Below the pieces are notes generated by a model. The model did not search any database, had not been told where the DNA came from, and saw only the letters and a program-made list of their open reading frames with translations. Of a stretch of 64,000 nt of DNA, positions 56,564-64,000 are shown one piece after another. Position 1 is the stretch's first letter, and the number at the start of each line of letters is the position of its first letter. This DNA is from Paraburkholderia phytofirmans OLGA172. GTDB lineage: Bacteria; Pseudomonadota; Gammaproteobacteria; Burkholderiales; Burkholderiaceae. The DNA lies in the NCBI RefSeq assembly GCF_001634365.1, contig NZ_CP014578.1:310001-374000 (forward strand). Reading direction: 5' to 3'. Made by a program: the position numbers and the translations under genes.

Positions 56564-58555
56564 TCACTCCGAGTATCCCCAGTAAGCGTCAAGGGAGATT
56601 TGCCCGTAATTCGAGGATAGGTCGAGGTTCCGCGTGATGCCAGAGGCAAATGCAGCGAACGAGCAGGCAGACGGGCATGTCTGGGTGCCTGCCTGATTGA
56701 CGCCGGCAGTTACGGATGTGGAATAAGTGCCGGACGCATTCACGCTTGCCGGGCCTTGCCCAACGCCAACGATGTTGTCAGTGGCGGCTGAGCCTTGTGT
56801 TGTTATTTCAGGAAACGTCACAAGCGGAGCAATGTTAGCCCCGTTGACAAGGTTCGACCATGAAACATTAACCGTTTGCTGGGCAGCCGCCTGTGGCCCG
56901 TTGGGGTTGAGAAATGCATGTATCGTGTCACCCGAAAGCGTTTGCCACGGAATGTTGGCGCCGTTGGTTGCGGCGATGTTTGGCGTAGGATTGACGACGC
57001 TTGTCTGTCCGATCTGTGTGCCGGATGCGTCATAAAAAGTGACGGTATACGTCGCGTACTCGGGCACCGTCGAAACATCAATAGGCTGTGGCGCATACTT
57101 TTGCCCAAGGTTATTGGAACTTGGGACGAAAGTGCCGGTGACACCGGGCAAGGTCTGCCATGACCAGCGGTAGCCCCACGCTTGTGTGTTGGAGGTCCGG
57201 CCGCCAGTCGGTACGCTGGTTTGAGGCGCACGGGCAATCGACATGAGACTTGACCCGGCTTGTGCGGGGAGCACGTAATAAATTGTGCCGGTGATTCCAG
57301 GACCAGTTACCGACGCCGACGCGAGATTTGCCGGGTTAGGCGTGCCTGCCGCGCCGAGTGGGATCGCAATGTCGATGCCGGACTCCCAGCGCGATACGTT
57401 CGAAGGCCAGGTATCGTTGTCGAGTGTCTGTCGTCGCTGGATAAACGACTGGATATGGACGTTGTACTGCTGCTGGTTGCCGATGATGTCCCAGCCATTT
57501 GCCGTCTGCTGCGCAACCGTGTACTCGAATCCCGATGCCCCGCCCGACGTTGTATAGGGAAGAGCGATTAGCACTTGCTTACCAGAAGTACCAGGCATGA
57601 ATTCCAGGATTTTAGCTACGCCGAGGCTGACGCCGGATGCTGCAAGAGATGGATGCGCTTGCGTGAAGCTGGTAAATCCATTGTCTTTATAGCTCGCGTC
57701 GATTGCTTGCGAGCACGAACCCGAAGAGCCACCAAGACATTCAGTCAGAGCAGTCATCAACGGTGCGAGGAATGCGCCTGTCGCGGGAGGTGCGGGAAGC
57801 GATGAAGATGCTGTCGCGCCAGAATTTAATGCCAGGTTCGCAGATGAGTTTGGATTAGCGGTGGAGATCAGTTGGAAGCCACCAGCGGATCCTGTTGCCG
57901 GAATGACCTGTACGGCATCGAGCGCAGCATCCGCGCCCGTCTGGTTTGCGGTGAATGGCGTGGCGATTGGATCGAAGCTCTTTGGATCGAGATTGTTAGC
58001 ACTAAGAATATTTGCGGTCGCATTGCTGAGCGTCTGCACTGCTTTGCTGACTGCCGCAAGGGTGACAAGGGAGGACAGGTTCTGGCTGTTCGCGAGGTCA
58101 AGCGGATTGCCGCTTTGTGTCACCAGAGCGGCGGCAGCGGTCGTCAAACTTGTGACGTTCGCGATGACCGGCGCGGATGAGTTAGCAGGTATGGCTGGGA
58201 CCACGGAAGCGAGCGGGGGTGCGATGCCGCTTGGATCCGTAGCGAATACTGCGAACGGCGTAGTGAGCCCGGTCAGTGGCACCTGATAATTGCCTTTAGC
58301 GTCCGCCGTGACCGTTACGCTTTTGCCTGTCGAATCTACGATTTGAACGTTGGCTCCGCTGACGGGTGCGCCAGTTGCGACGGTCCCACTCAATGTCGTC
58401 GGCATAGCGGGTCTGGTCGAACTGCTGCTTGGAGTGCTTGATCCGCCGCCGCCGCCGCAGGCAGTGAGAGTTGCCGCAACTGCTGCGCAAAGCGTAAGCT
58501 TTGCTGTCAAATGTTTGGGAGGAGACGTATTGATCGTTAGAAATCCAGAAAACAT
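56564..58555 (-). CDS. Large secreted lipoprotein with carboxypeptidase-regulatory-like domain
   Basis: A 663-residue protein. The lipobox is LTAC with Cys33, followed by GGGGGSS and a Ser/Thr-rich spacer, so it should be lipidated. Residues 50-115 look like a carboxypeptidase regulatory or Ig-like domain (LSGTVATGAPVSGANVQIVD, VTADAKGNYQVPLTG). A helical stretch follows (DLANSQNLSSLVTLAAVSKAVQTLSN), then a large beta-rich C-terminal part ending NYGQISLDAYWGYSE. No enzyme motif recognised. Probably surface-exposed; the function is unknown. Confidence 0.78.
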   Translation of the reverse strand: MFSGFLTINTSPPKHLTAKLTLCAAVAATLTACGGGGGSSTPSSSSTRPAMPTTLSGTVATGAPVSGANVQIVDSTGKSVTVTADAKGNYQVPLTGLTTPFAVFATDPSGIAPPLASVVPAIPANSSAPVIANVTSLTTAAAALVTQSGNPLDLANSQNLSSLVTLAAVSKAVQTLSNATANILSANNLDPKSFDPIATPFTANQTGADAALDAVQVIPATGSAGGFQLISTANPNSSANLALNSGATASSSLPAPPATGAFLAPLMTALTECLGGSSGSCSQAIDASYKDNGFTSFTQAHPSLAASGVSLGVAKILEFMPGTSGKQVLIALPYTTSGGASGFEYTVAQQTANGWDIIGNQQQYNVHIQSFIQRRQTLDNDTWPSNVSRWESGIDIAIPLGAAGTPNPANLASASVTGPGITGTIYYVLPAQAGSSLMSIARAPQTSVPTGGRTSNTQAWGYRWSWQTLPGVTGTFVPSSNNLGQKYAPQPIDVSTVPEYATYTVTFYDASGTQIGQTSVVNPTPNIAATNGANIPWQTLSGDTIHAFLNPNGPQAAAQQTVNVSWSNLVNGANIAPLVTFPEITTQGSAATDNIVGVGQGPASVNASGTYSTSVTAGVNQAGTQTCPSACSFAAFASGITRNLDLSSNYGQISLDAYWGYSE

Positions 58556-58838
58556 GGATGATCCTTGAATTTACTGTTATAAAAATAAGATCGATTTAAG
58601 CGGTGTGACCACGTACGCCGAGCTGGCGATCACCTACTCCCTGCTTGCCCCTCCAGCAAATACTGCAACAGGGCTGCTGTATCGTTATATAAAATATAGC
58701 GATGTGGGCGCATAACCTATGCTTCGCGTTAACGGCGAGTCACTGCTGGACTTTATGGGCTATAGAGAAAATTTAGGACGGGCGGCAGCACGTGGCTCAG
58801 TCCCACGGGTCTAGTGCAGTCTCGCCCTTTCCGGACAG
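58556..58838. other. AT-rich intergenic segment with a palindrome
   Basis: In 283 bp there is a GTTATAAAAATAAGA box (58576-58590) close to the lipoprotein start and an imperfect palindrome at 58681-58703 (ATCGTTATA / TATAGCGAT, one mismatch). A 31-codon open frame on the plus strand (58719-58814, starting MLRVNGESLLDFMG) follows the palindrome but has no ribosome-binding site, so I do not call it a gene. Confidence 0.4.
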
Positions 58839-59387
58839 TTATGCAGTCAGGCGCTCATACAGAAGGTGCCAATCGACCGCGAGAAGCGGTATCGTTTTGT
58901 CGTTGCGTGACCAATACGCGAAGAAGCGCGTCCAGCCTTCAAGGAAGATACCTTTGCCGGGGCTAAGCAAACAAGGTTGCCTTGCAACCAAGGGCACGCA
59001 CATTGGCGGAAATTGCACGGCGAGAACTTCAAGTGGTGTCGAACTGATGTCCTGTAAGTTTTCGCTGTTTGTGCCAGCTGACAGGTAGCCTTCTATTGCC
59101 TCCGCCACACGAGTCGTAGCGAGTTCGACGTAAGCGACGCGAACTTCGTTAAGAGTGGCCACTGTAAGGGTTGGTGAGCCCGCTCCCGTGGCTGTGCGCT
59201 TTAGTACCGAAAGCTTCGCCCAATGAGGTAGCGCTCGAAAGTTGGTCTCCCCGCCTTGCAGCGCGTCTTCGAACGTTGGATAGCACGCCAGCCATGAGGG
59301 TGAAACGCAGCCGACCGGTCGAGATTCTTTGACTGTTCCATCAACCGTGACGGCGCGTTTCTGTTGCTGCAGTTCTCTCAGGTTCAT
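58839..59387 (-). CDS. Unrecognised protein, 182 residues
   Basis: Starts at ATG 59387 (MNLRELQQQKRAVTVDGTV). It has no signal peptide or transmembrane helix and contains both Cys and Trp. The end (GIFLEGWTRFFAYWSR, IPLLAVDWHLLYERL) faintly recalls ParB/Srx-like domains, which I would not rely on. No Shine-Dalgarno is seen: TTTTTATAAC directly abuts the start on the coding strand, so the mRNA could be leaderless. An in-frame TTG at 59426 is an alternative start. Codon use appears less biased than in the neighbouring core genes. Confidence 0.6.
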   Translation of the reverse strand: MNLRELQQQKRAVTVDGTVKESRPVGCVSPSWLACYPTFEDALQGGETNFRALPHWAKLSVLKRTATGAGSPTLTVATLNEVRVAYVELATTRVAEAIEGYLSAGTNSENLQDISSTPLEVLAVQFPPMCVPLVARQPCLLSPGKGIFLEGWTRFFAYWSRNDKTIPLLAVDWHLLYERLTA

Positions 59388-59626
59388 TGTTATAAAAACT
59401 ATAACTATAAGACGGCGGGTTGGCAAGTGGTGTCGCGTAAGGCGACGGCTACTTCAAGGTTTTCGGTCACGTCAGGACGAACTTTAGGGTGCCGTGTAAG
59501 TTTTTTGGGGCCGGCACTTTTTGCCGCTCGGCCATAGGTGAAGATTGAAGTTCCGAGACCTGGATATGTCGGCCAACCGACAACCTGAGCTGAAACGACG
59601 TTCGCTGCTCGTTGCCAGAGGCTGGA

Positions 59627-59752
59627 TCATTTCAATCTCAGGTGAACGGAGGTCGGGTCGATCACGCTAATTTCCGGCACCATCGAAATCGCGTCATTCG
59701 GGCACTCCGGCTCGCATACGTCGCAATTATGTGAAAACGTCGTGCTGGTCAT
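59627..59752 (-). pseudogene. Degenerate inverted fragment of the ferredoxin gene
   Basis: On the minus strand, ATG 59752 opens a 41-codon frame whose middle, [16 protein letters not shown] followed by VPEISVIDP, matches the ferredoxin at 59912. The homologous stretch is 59654-59728, with 67 of 75 bases the same by my count. The first cluster Cys is replaced (FSHNC in place of DECINC) and similarity stops after the Asp-Pro, so the second cluster is missing. It stands back to back with the intact gene, 160 bp away. Confidence 0.85.
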
Positions 59753-59878
59753 GGCCTAGCGTGCGATCTGGACTTTGCGCGCTGCACAATTTGCAACACC
59801 TGTGCAACTCAGCCGCAACCCGCAAGCATGAATTTCGGGGGATTTTGCACGACCGTGCGGAAGGCTGAGAAGCTATAA

Positions 59879-60169
<291 letters not shown>

Positions 60170-60186
60170 GAGTTGAATGATGGTTG

Positions 60187-60219
60187 AACGGCGCGGTGTC
60201 TGCCTCGCCGTTTTCTTTT
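60187..60219 (+). terminator. Terminator after ferredoxin gene
   Basis: AACGGCG / CGCCGTT stem with a 12-nt loop, then TTTTCTTTT. Confidence 0.75.
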
Positions 60220-60259
60220 GCCGCAACGCTTCGTGTTGCGCGCGAAGTTATCCCGATCG

Positions 60260-61339
60260 CTACCCGACGTAAGCGCTGAAAATGTCGCGCAGCGCATTCA
60301 GCAGAATGTCGCATTCGGCGTCGGTGCCGACCGAGATTCGCAGATGCTGGTCGATTCGCGCCGCCTTGAAGTGGCGCACGAAGATTTCCTTTTCCCTTAG
60401 CCGTGCCACGAGCGTCGCTGCGTCGTAGCCTTCGTGGCGCGCGAACAGCAGATTCGCCGCCGAAGGCACGACCTCGAAGCCCAATGCTGTCAAGCCTGCC
60501 GCCAACCGCTCACGGCTAGCAATCACCTTGGCGCAGTTGTTGCGGAACCACGCATCGTCCTCGTATGCAGCGACGGCCGCGACTTGCGCCAGACGGTCGA
60601 GCGGATACGAGTTGAAGCTGTCTTTCACGCGGTTCAGTGCGTCGATCAGTTCCGGATTGCCGAACGCGAAGCCGACGCGCATGCCGGCCAGCGAACGCGA
60701 CTTCGATACCGTTTGGATCACCAGCAGGTTGGGATAGCGGTCGATCAGCGCGATGGCCGATTCGGCGCCGAAATCGACATAGGCCTCATCGATTACCACC
60801 GCCGATTCGGTGTTTCTCGTCACCAGACGCTCGATATCGGCGAGCGGCAGCGGTCGTCCAGTCGGCGCGTTCGGGTTCGGGAACAGTATGCCGCCGTTAG
60901 GCGCCGTGTAGTCGTCGACATTGATCGCGAAGCTGTCGTCGAGTGCAATGGTCCGATAGTCGACTTCAAAGAGCCGCGCGTAGGTCGGGTAGAAGCTGTA
61001 GGTGATATCCGGAAACAGCAACGGCTTGTCGTGCTTCAGCAAGGCCTGAAAGGTGAGCGCGAGAACTTCGTCCGAGCCGTTGCCTGCGAACACCTGTTCA
61101 GGGCGGATGCCGTGGTACGCGGCTACCGTTTCGCGCAACTTGCGCGCTGTCGGGTCGGGATAGCGCCGCAGTGACTCGCCCATGTCGCCCAGTTCCTGGC
61201 GGATCGCGTCAAGTACGCGCGGCGACGGGGGATAAGGATTCTCGTTGGTGTTCAGCTTCACCGGATGCGCAACCACGGGCTGCTCGCCCGGCACATACGG
61301 CGTCAGACGGTGAACGATGTCACTCCAGTAGCGGCTCAA
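60260..61339 (-). CDS. hisC: Histidinol-phosphate aminotransferase
   Basis: A class II PLP aminotransferase of 359 residues for histidine synthesis; relatives can also act on aromatic amino acids. Motifs: [49 protein letters not shown] and the PLP Lys in [18 protein letters not shown] near residue 220. It starts with TTG 61339, six bases after AGGAG. Three 8-bp repeats lie 18 bases upstream. No other his genes are nearby, so it may be a second, dispersed hisC. Confidence 0.9.
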   Translation of the reverse strand: MSRYWSDIVHRLTPYVPGEQPVVAHPVKLNTNENPYPPSPRVLDAIRQELGDMGESLRRYPDPTARKLRETVAAYHGIRPEQVFAGNGSDEVLALTFQALLKHDKPLLFPDITYSFYPTYARLFEVDYRTIALDDSFAINVDDYTAPNGGILFPNPNAPTGRPLPLADIERLVTRNTESAVVIDEAYVDFGAESAIALIDRYPNLLVIQTVSKSRSLAGMRVGFAFGNPELIDALNRVKDSFNSYPLDRLAQVAAVAAYEDDAWFRNNCAKVIASRERLAAGLTALGFEVVPSAANLLFARHEGYDAATLVARLREKEIFVRHFKAARIDQHLRISVGTDAECDILLNALRDIFSAYVG

Positions 61340-61356
61340 GCGATTCTCCTGTTGAT

Positions 61357-61380
61357 GGCGATACGGCGATACGGCGATAC
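61357..61380. repeat. Three tandem GGCGATAC units upstream of hisC
   Basis: GGCGATAC three times without a gap, ending one base before GGGCCC. It lies between pth and hisC, 18-41 bases before the hisC start. The unit resembles the CCGGCGAT repeats at 49181-49272. Confidence 0.9.
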
Positions 61381-61400
61381 GGGCCCTAGCAAGCCGTCGC

Positions 61401-62003
61401 TCAGGGATTGCGATGCAGTTGCATCATCGCCCGCTCGAGCTCGCCTTTGATAATTTGCGGCATCACGGCCAACGCGCGTTCGATCGACGCGTCGATCAGA
61501 TCCTGTTCTTCCCGCCGCGGCGGCTTCAGCACGTAATTGGCGACGTCCGGCTTGGCGCCGGCTCGCGCGCTTTCGGGAATCAGGTCGCGCGGATGACCGA
61601 TGCCGACCCGCAGCCGCCAATACTGTTGCGAGGACAGATGCGCGGTGATGTCCTTCAGCCCGTTATGGCCGCCGCTGCCGCCACCGAGCTTCAGCTTGAC
61701 GCTGCCGGGCGGCATATCGAGTTCGTCGTGCGCGACCAGAATTTCGTCCGGAAGAATCTTGAAGAACTGCGCGACCGCCACGACCGACTGCCCAGAGCGG
61801 TTCATATACGTCTGCGGTTCCAACAGATGCACTTCTTCGCCGTGAAGCCGGGCCTTCGCGTAGAAACCGTGGAAGCGCCGCTCGTCGCGCAGCGTCGTGC
61901 CTGCTTCGCGCGCCAGTTGATCGACCAGCCAGAAGCCGGCATTGTGGCGCGTCGCGGTGTATTCGGCGCCCGGATTGCCGAGCCCGACGATCAGCTTGAT
62001 CAT
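61401..62003 (-). CDS. pth: Peptidyl-tRNA hydrolase
   Basis: Releases peptides from prematurely dropped peptidyl-tRNA. 200 residues from ATG 62003 ([20 protein letters not shown]). The catalytic His is in [15 protein letters not shown], with Asp and His in [20 protein letters not shown]. The Asn in [10 protein letters not shown] is also conserved. A longer reading frame upstream starts within the rplY terminator and is not supported. Confidence 0.96.
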   Translation of the reverse strand: MIKLIVGLGNPGAEYTATRHNAGFWLVDQLAREAGTTLRDERRFHGFYAKARLHGEEVHLLEPQTYMNRSGQSVVAVAQFFKILPDEILVAHDELDMPPGSVKLKLGGGSGGHNGLKDITAHLSSQQYWRLRVGIGHPRDLIPESARAGAKPDVANYVLKPPRREEQDLIDASIERALAVMPQIIKGELERAMMQLHRNP

Positions 62004-62060
62004 GATTGCGTAGGTCCATCTGGCCCGGGCGCCGAATGCGGCCAAGCCGAAAAAAAACCG

Positions 62061-62092
62061 AAAAAAAACCCGCCGGGGCGAACCTCGGCGGG
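62061..62092 (-). terminator. Terminator after rplY
   Basis: On the minus strand CCCGCCGAGG / CCCCGGCGGG with a TTCG loop followed by eight T. It lies between rplY and pth. Confidence 0.85.
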
Positions 62093-62146
62093 TCACATCG
62101 ACCGTTTCATTGAAACGGCTCGAGAGGATTGTTCGCTCAGTGCAGC

Positions 62147-62767
62147 TTAAGCAGCCGGCTTTTCGCCTTCGCCTGCAGCAGCAGCGTCGCCTTCAGCGAT
62201 TGCGCCAGCCGGGATCGTTGCCAATGCGACGACCGGGTTTTCTGCTTCGACGTGAGCAACCAGTGCCACGCCTGCCGGCAGCGCGATGTCCTTAGCGTGC
62301 AGCGAGTGGCCAGCTTCGATCTTCACCAGGTCGACTTCGAGGAATTCCGGCAGTGCCGACGGCAGGCACTCGATTTCGATTTCGTTGAGGACGTGCGAGA
62401 TCACCGCGCCCGACAGCTTCACTGCCGGGTTGGTTTCCTGGTTCATGAAGTGCAGCGGCACCTTGGTGTGCAACTTCTTCTTCGCGTCGACACGTTGGAA
62501 GTCCACGTGCAGCACGAGCTGACGGAACGGGTGGTATTGCACGTCGCGCAGCAGAACCTGTTGCGACTTACCTGCCACTTCCAGTTCGAGGATCGACGAG
62601 TGGAAAACTTCTTTCTTCAGCGCGTGCCAGAGTGCGTTGTGGTCCAGTTCGACCAATTGCGTTTCAGCACCAGCGCCATATACGATGCCCGGGGTCTTAC
62701 CCGAGATACGCAGGCGGCGGCTCGCACCCGTACCTTGCAAGGAACGCTCGAAAGCGACTACTTTCAT
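62147..62767 (-). CDS. rplY: 50S ribosomal protein L25/general stress protein Ctc
   Basis: Binds 5S rRNA. 206 residues, the long CTC form: an N-terminal L25 domain ([29 protein letters not shown]) and a C-terminal extension ([29 protein letters not shown]) with an Ala/Gly/Glu-rich tail. Start ATG 62767, six codons below an upstream frame start. Lies between prs and pth, as in most Burkholderiaceae. Confidence 0.95.
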   Translation of the reverse strand: MKVVAFERSLQGTGASRRLRISGKTPGIVYGAGAETQLVELDHNALWHALKKEVFHSSILELEVAGKSQQVLLRDVQYHPFRQLVLHVDFQRVDAKKKLHTKVPLHFMNQETNPAVKLSGAVISHVLNEIEIECLPSALPEFLEVDLVKIEAGHSLHAKDIALPAGVALVAHVEAENPVVALATIPAGAIAEGDAAAAGEGEKPAA

Positions 62768-62803
62768 ATTGAATCTCCAATGCACTGCCCGCGACCAGGC
62801 AGT

Positions 62804-62840
62804 AAAAACGGGGCCTCCAAGCCATTACGGCTGAGGCCCC
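62804..62840 (-). terminator. Terminator after prs
   Basis: On the minus strand a GGGGCCTC / GAGGCCCC-type stem with an inner AGCC / GGCT pairing, then a T run (AAAAA on the plus strand at 62804-62808). It lies between prs and rplY. Confidence 0.8.
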
Positions 62841-62931
62841 AGAGCGATGGCACGAACCTTCGTTCGTTCATGCCAATTGTGCAAAAGCGCAGTGCGCGGT
62901 ACTGCAATACGCGCTGCGCCTTCGCAAATAC

Positions 62932-63888
62932 TTAACTTTCAGCGAACAGCGACATCACCGAATCGCCGCGGCGAATCCGCGAGAACGTTTCGGCGAGCAG
63001 GCCGGCGCTGGTCAGCGAACGGATCTTGGCGCACGAGCGGGCTTCTTCGCCGAGCGGAATCGTATCGGTGACAACGAGTTCGTCGAGTGCCGAAGCTGCA
63101 ATACGCTCGCCCGCACCGCCCGACAAAACCGGGTGGGTGGCGTAAGCGAACACCTGCTTCGCACCGCGTTCCTTCAAAACCTGAGCCGCCTTGCAAAGCG
63201 TGCCTGCGGTGTCGACCATGTCGTCCATGATCACGCAGGTGCGGCCTTCGACTTCACCGATGATGTTCATCACTTCGGCAACGTTCGCCTTCGGGCGGCG
63301 TTTGTCGATGATCGCGAGATCGCAATTCAGTTGCTTGGCCAATGCACGGGCACGCACCACGCCGCCGACGTCCGGCGAAACGACCAGCAGGTTCTCGTAG
63401 TTCTGCTTGCGCAGATCGCCGAGCAGCACGGGCGTAGCGTAGATATTGTCGACCGGGATGTCGAAGAAGCCTTGAATCTGGTCGGCGTGCAGATCCATCG
63501 TAATGATCCGCTCGACACCGGCGATTTCCAGCATGTTCGCCACGATCTTCGCCGAGATGGCGACGCGCGCCGAACGCGGGCGTCGATCTTGACGGGCATA
63601 GCCAAAGTAGGGGATGGCTGCGGTGATCCGACCGGCTGATGCGCGCTTGAGCGCATCGACCATGATCATCAGTTCCATTAGATTGTCGTTCGCCGGTGCG
63701 CACGTGGATTGCAGGACGAAGACATCCTTGCCACGCACGTTTTCCTGAATCTCGACTTGGATTTCACCGTCCGAGAAACGGCTGACCATTGCTTTGCCGA
63801 GGGGAATACCGAGGATTTTGACGACTTCCTGTGCAAGCGCGGGATTTGCGTTGCCAGTAAAAACCATCAGGCCGTCATGGCTGCTCAT
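62932..63888 (-). CDS. prs: Ribose-phosphate pyrophosphokinase
   Basis: Makes PRPP from ribose-5-phosphate and ATP. 318 residues. The flexible loop region [19 protein letters not shown], the ATP/metal site [16 protein letters not shown] and the PRPP loop [17 protein letters not shown] are complete. Two consecutive ATG codons open the frame; the second (63888) has AGG six bases upstream and is preferred. Downstream of the tRNA-Gln gene on the same strand. Confidence 0.97.
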   Translation of the reverse strand: MSSHDGLMVFTGNANPALAQEVVKILGIPLGKAMVSRFSDGEIQVEIQENVRGKDVFVLQSTCAPANDNLMELMIMVDALKRASAGRITAAIPYFGYARQDRRPRSARVAISAKIVANMLEIAGVERIITMDLHADQIQGFFDIPVDNIYATPVLLGDLRKQNYENLLVVSPDVGGVVRARALAKQLNCDLAIIDKRRPKANVAEVMNIIGEVEGRTCVIMDDMVDTAGTLCKAAQVLKERGAKQVFAYATHPVLSGGAGERIAASALDELVVTDTIPLGEEARSCAKIRSLTSAGLLAETFSRIRRGDSVMSLFAES

Positions 63889-63933
63889 CATGCACCTACT
63901 TCAGGCTGGGGGCGAGGGAAATGCGAGAATTTT

Positions 63934-64000
63934 TGGCAGGGGAGGAAGGAGTCGAACCTTCGAATGCCGGAATCAAAATCCGGTGCCTTAACCAACTTGG
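63934..64000 (-). tRNA. tRNA-Gln (anticodon TTG), 5' end outside window
   Basis: On the minus strand the sequence reads CCAAGTTGGTTAAGGCACCGG, then the anticodon loop TTTTGAT closed by the stem CCGGA/TCCGG, the T arm GAAGGTTCGACTCCTTC and an encoded CCA end (63934-63936). The 5' acceptor strand is cut by the window edge. It precedes prs, the usual arrangement in the family. Confidence 0.95.

Larger units (their letters stand above)
53505..59870. other. Accessory region inserted between coaD and the ferredoxin gene
   Basis: About 6.4 kb separating two genes usually adjacent in Burkholderiaceae. It contains a porin, two paralogous small regulators, a MASE1-like membrane protein, a big lipoprotein, an orphan gene and a broken inverted copy of part of the ferredoxin gene. 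Several stretches (for example 58560-58720, 59385-59412) are clearly AT-richer than the core around. No integrase or transposase is seen inside, so the route of entry is unknown. Confidence 0.6.

Noticed and set aside
58719..58814. 31-codon frame MLRVNGESLLDFMG downstream of an AT-rich palindrome
   Set aside because: No ribosome-binding site and too short to judge; recorded only as a feature of the intergenic segment.
63934..64000. tRNA-Gln as an attachment site for an island
   Set aside because: The genes on its 3' side are core (prs, rplY, pth) and no integrase or repeated tRNA end is present in the window.

Overview
The window is chromosomal DNA of a Burkholderiaceae betaproteobacterium, most likely Paraburkholderia or a close relative. 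Evidence: high GC, the gene orders comM-ubiK-glnK-amtB-gshA-gshB-PTS and tRNA-Gln-prs-rplY-pth, an ATP-grasp type GshA, and an aa3 oxidase cluster with the small extra genes usual in this family. No species can be named from sequence alone.

Layout. 1-2524 is the end of a mobile element: two overlapping tyrosine-recombinase genes, the second running off the window, inserted inside comM, whose 5' half remains at 2525-3532. 3.6-12.1 kb is core: ubiK, a nitrogen-control operon (glnK-amtB) with a near-perfect sigma-54 promoter, glutathione synthesis (gshA, gshB), and a sugar-transporter-free regulatory PTS (EIIA-Man type, HPr, enzyme I). 12.1-21.2 kb holds moeB, ctpA and gpmA on the minus strand, then rhodanese-grxC-secB-gpsA, a macrodomain protein, trmL, comF and a BioC-like methyltransferase. 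21.3-32.1 kb is the aa3-type cytochrome c oxidase locus: structural subunits, copper chaperones (CtaG, two Sco-like proteins), SURF1, heme A/O synthesis and several very small proteins. Its subunit II carries a fused cytochrome c and an OmpA-like domain.

32.4-42.0 kb has an orphan MetQ-like binding protein, a MarR-GNAT fusion and a complete N-acetylglucosamine operon (GntR regulator, NagA, SIS-domain deaminase, EIIA-HPr-EI fusion, EIIC-EIIB permease). The operon supplies its own phosphorelay, so the window contains two enzyme I proteins. A 53-bp perfect palindrome separates it from the convergent cytochrome bd operon (cydP-cydA-cydB-cydX). rpoH follows, with a perfect CIRCE operator upstream, then pagL, an NTF2-like protein, ybiB, a fumarylacetoacetate hydrolase/maleylacetoacetate isomerase pair, ftsY, rsmD and coaD.

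53.5-59.9 kb looks like accessory DNA placed between coaD and its usual neighbour, the ferredoxin gene. It holds a porin, two paralogous winged-helix regulators around a MASE1-like membrane protein, a large lipoprotein, an unrecognised gene, AT-rich intergenic boxes and a degenerate inverted fragment of the ferredoxin gene. The window ends with core genes: ferredoxin, hisC, pth, rplY, prs and a tRNA-Gln cut by the edge.

No CRISPR array, rRNA or classical insertion sequence was seen. The least explained parts are the recombinase module in comM, the coaD-ferredoxin insertion with its ferredoxin remnant, and the domain oddities in CoxB and NagE.
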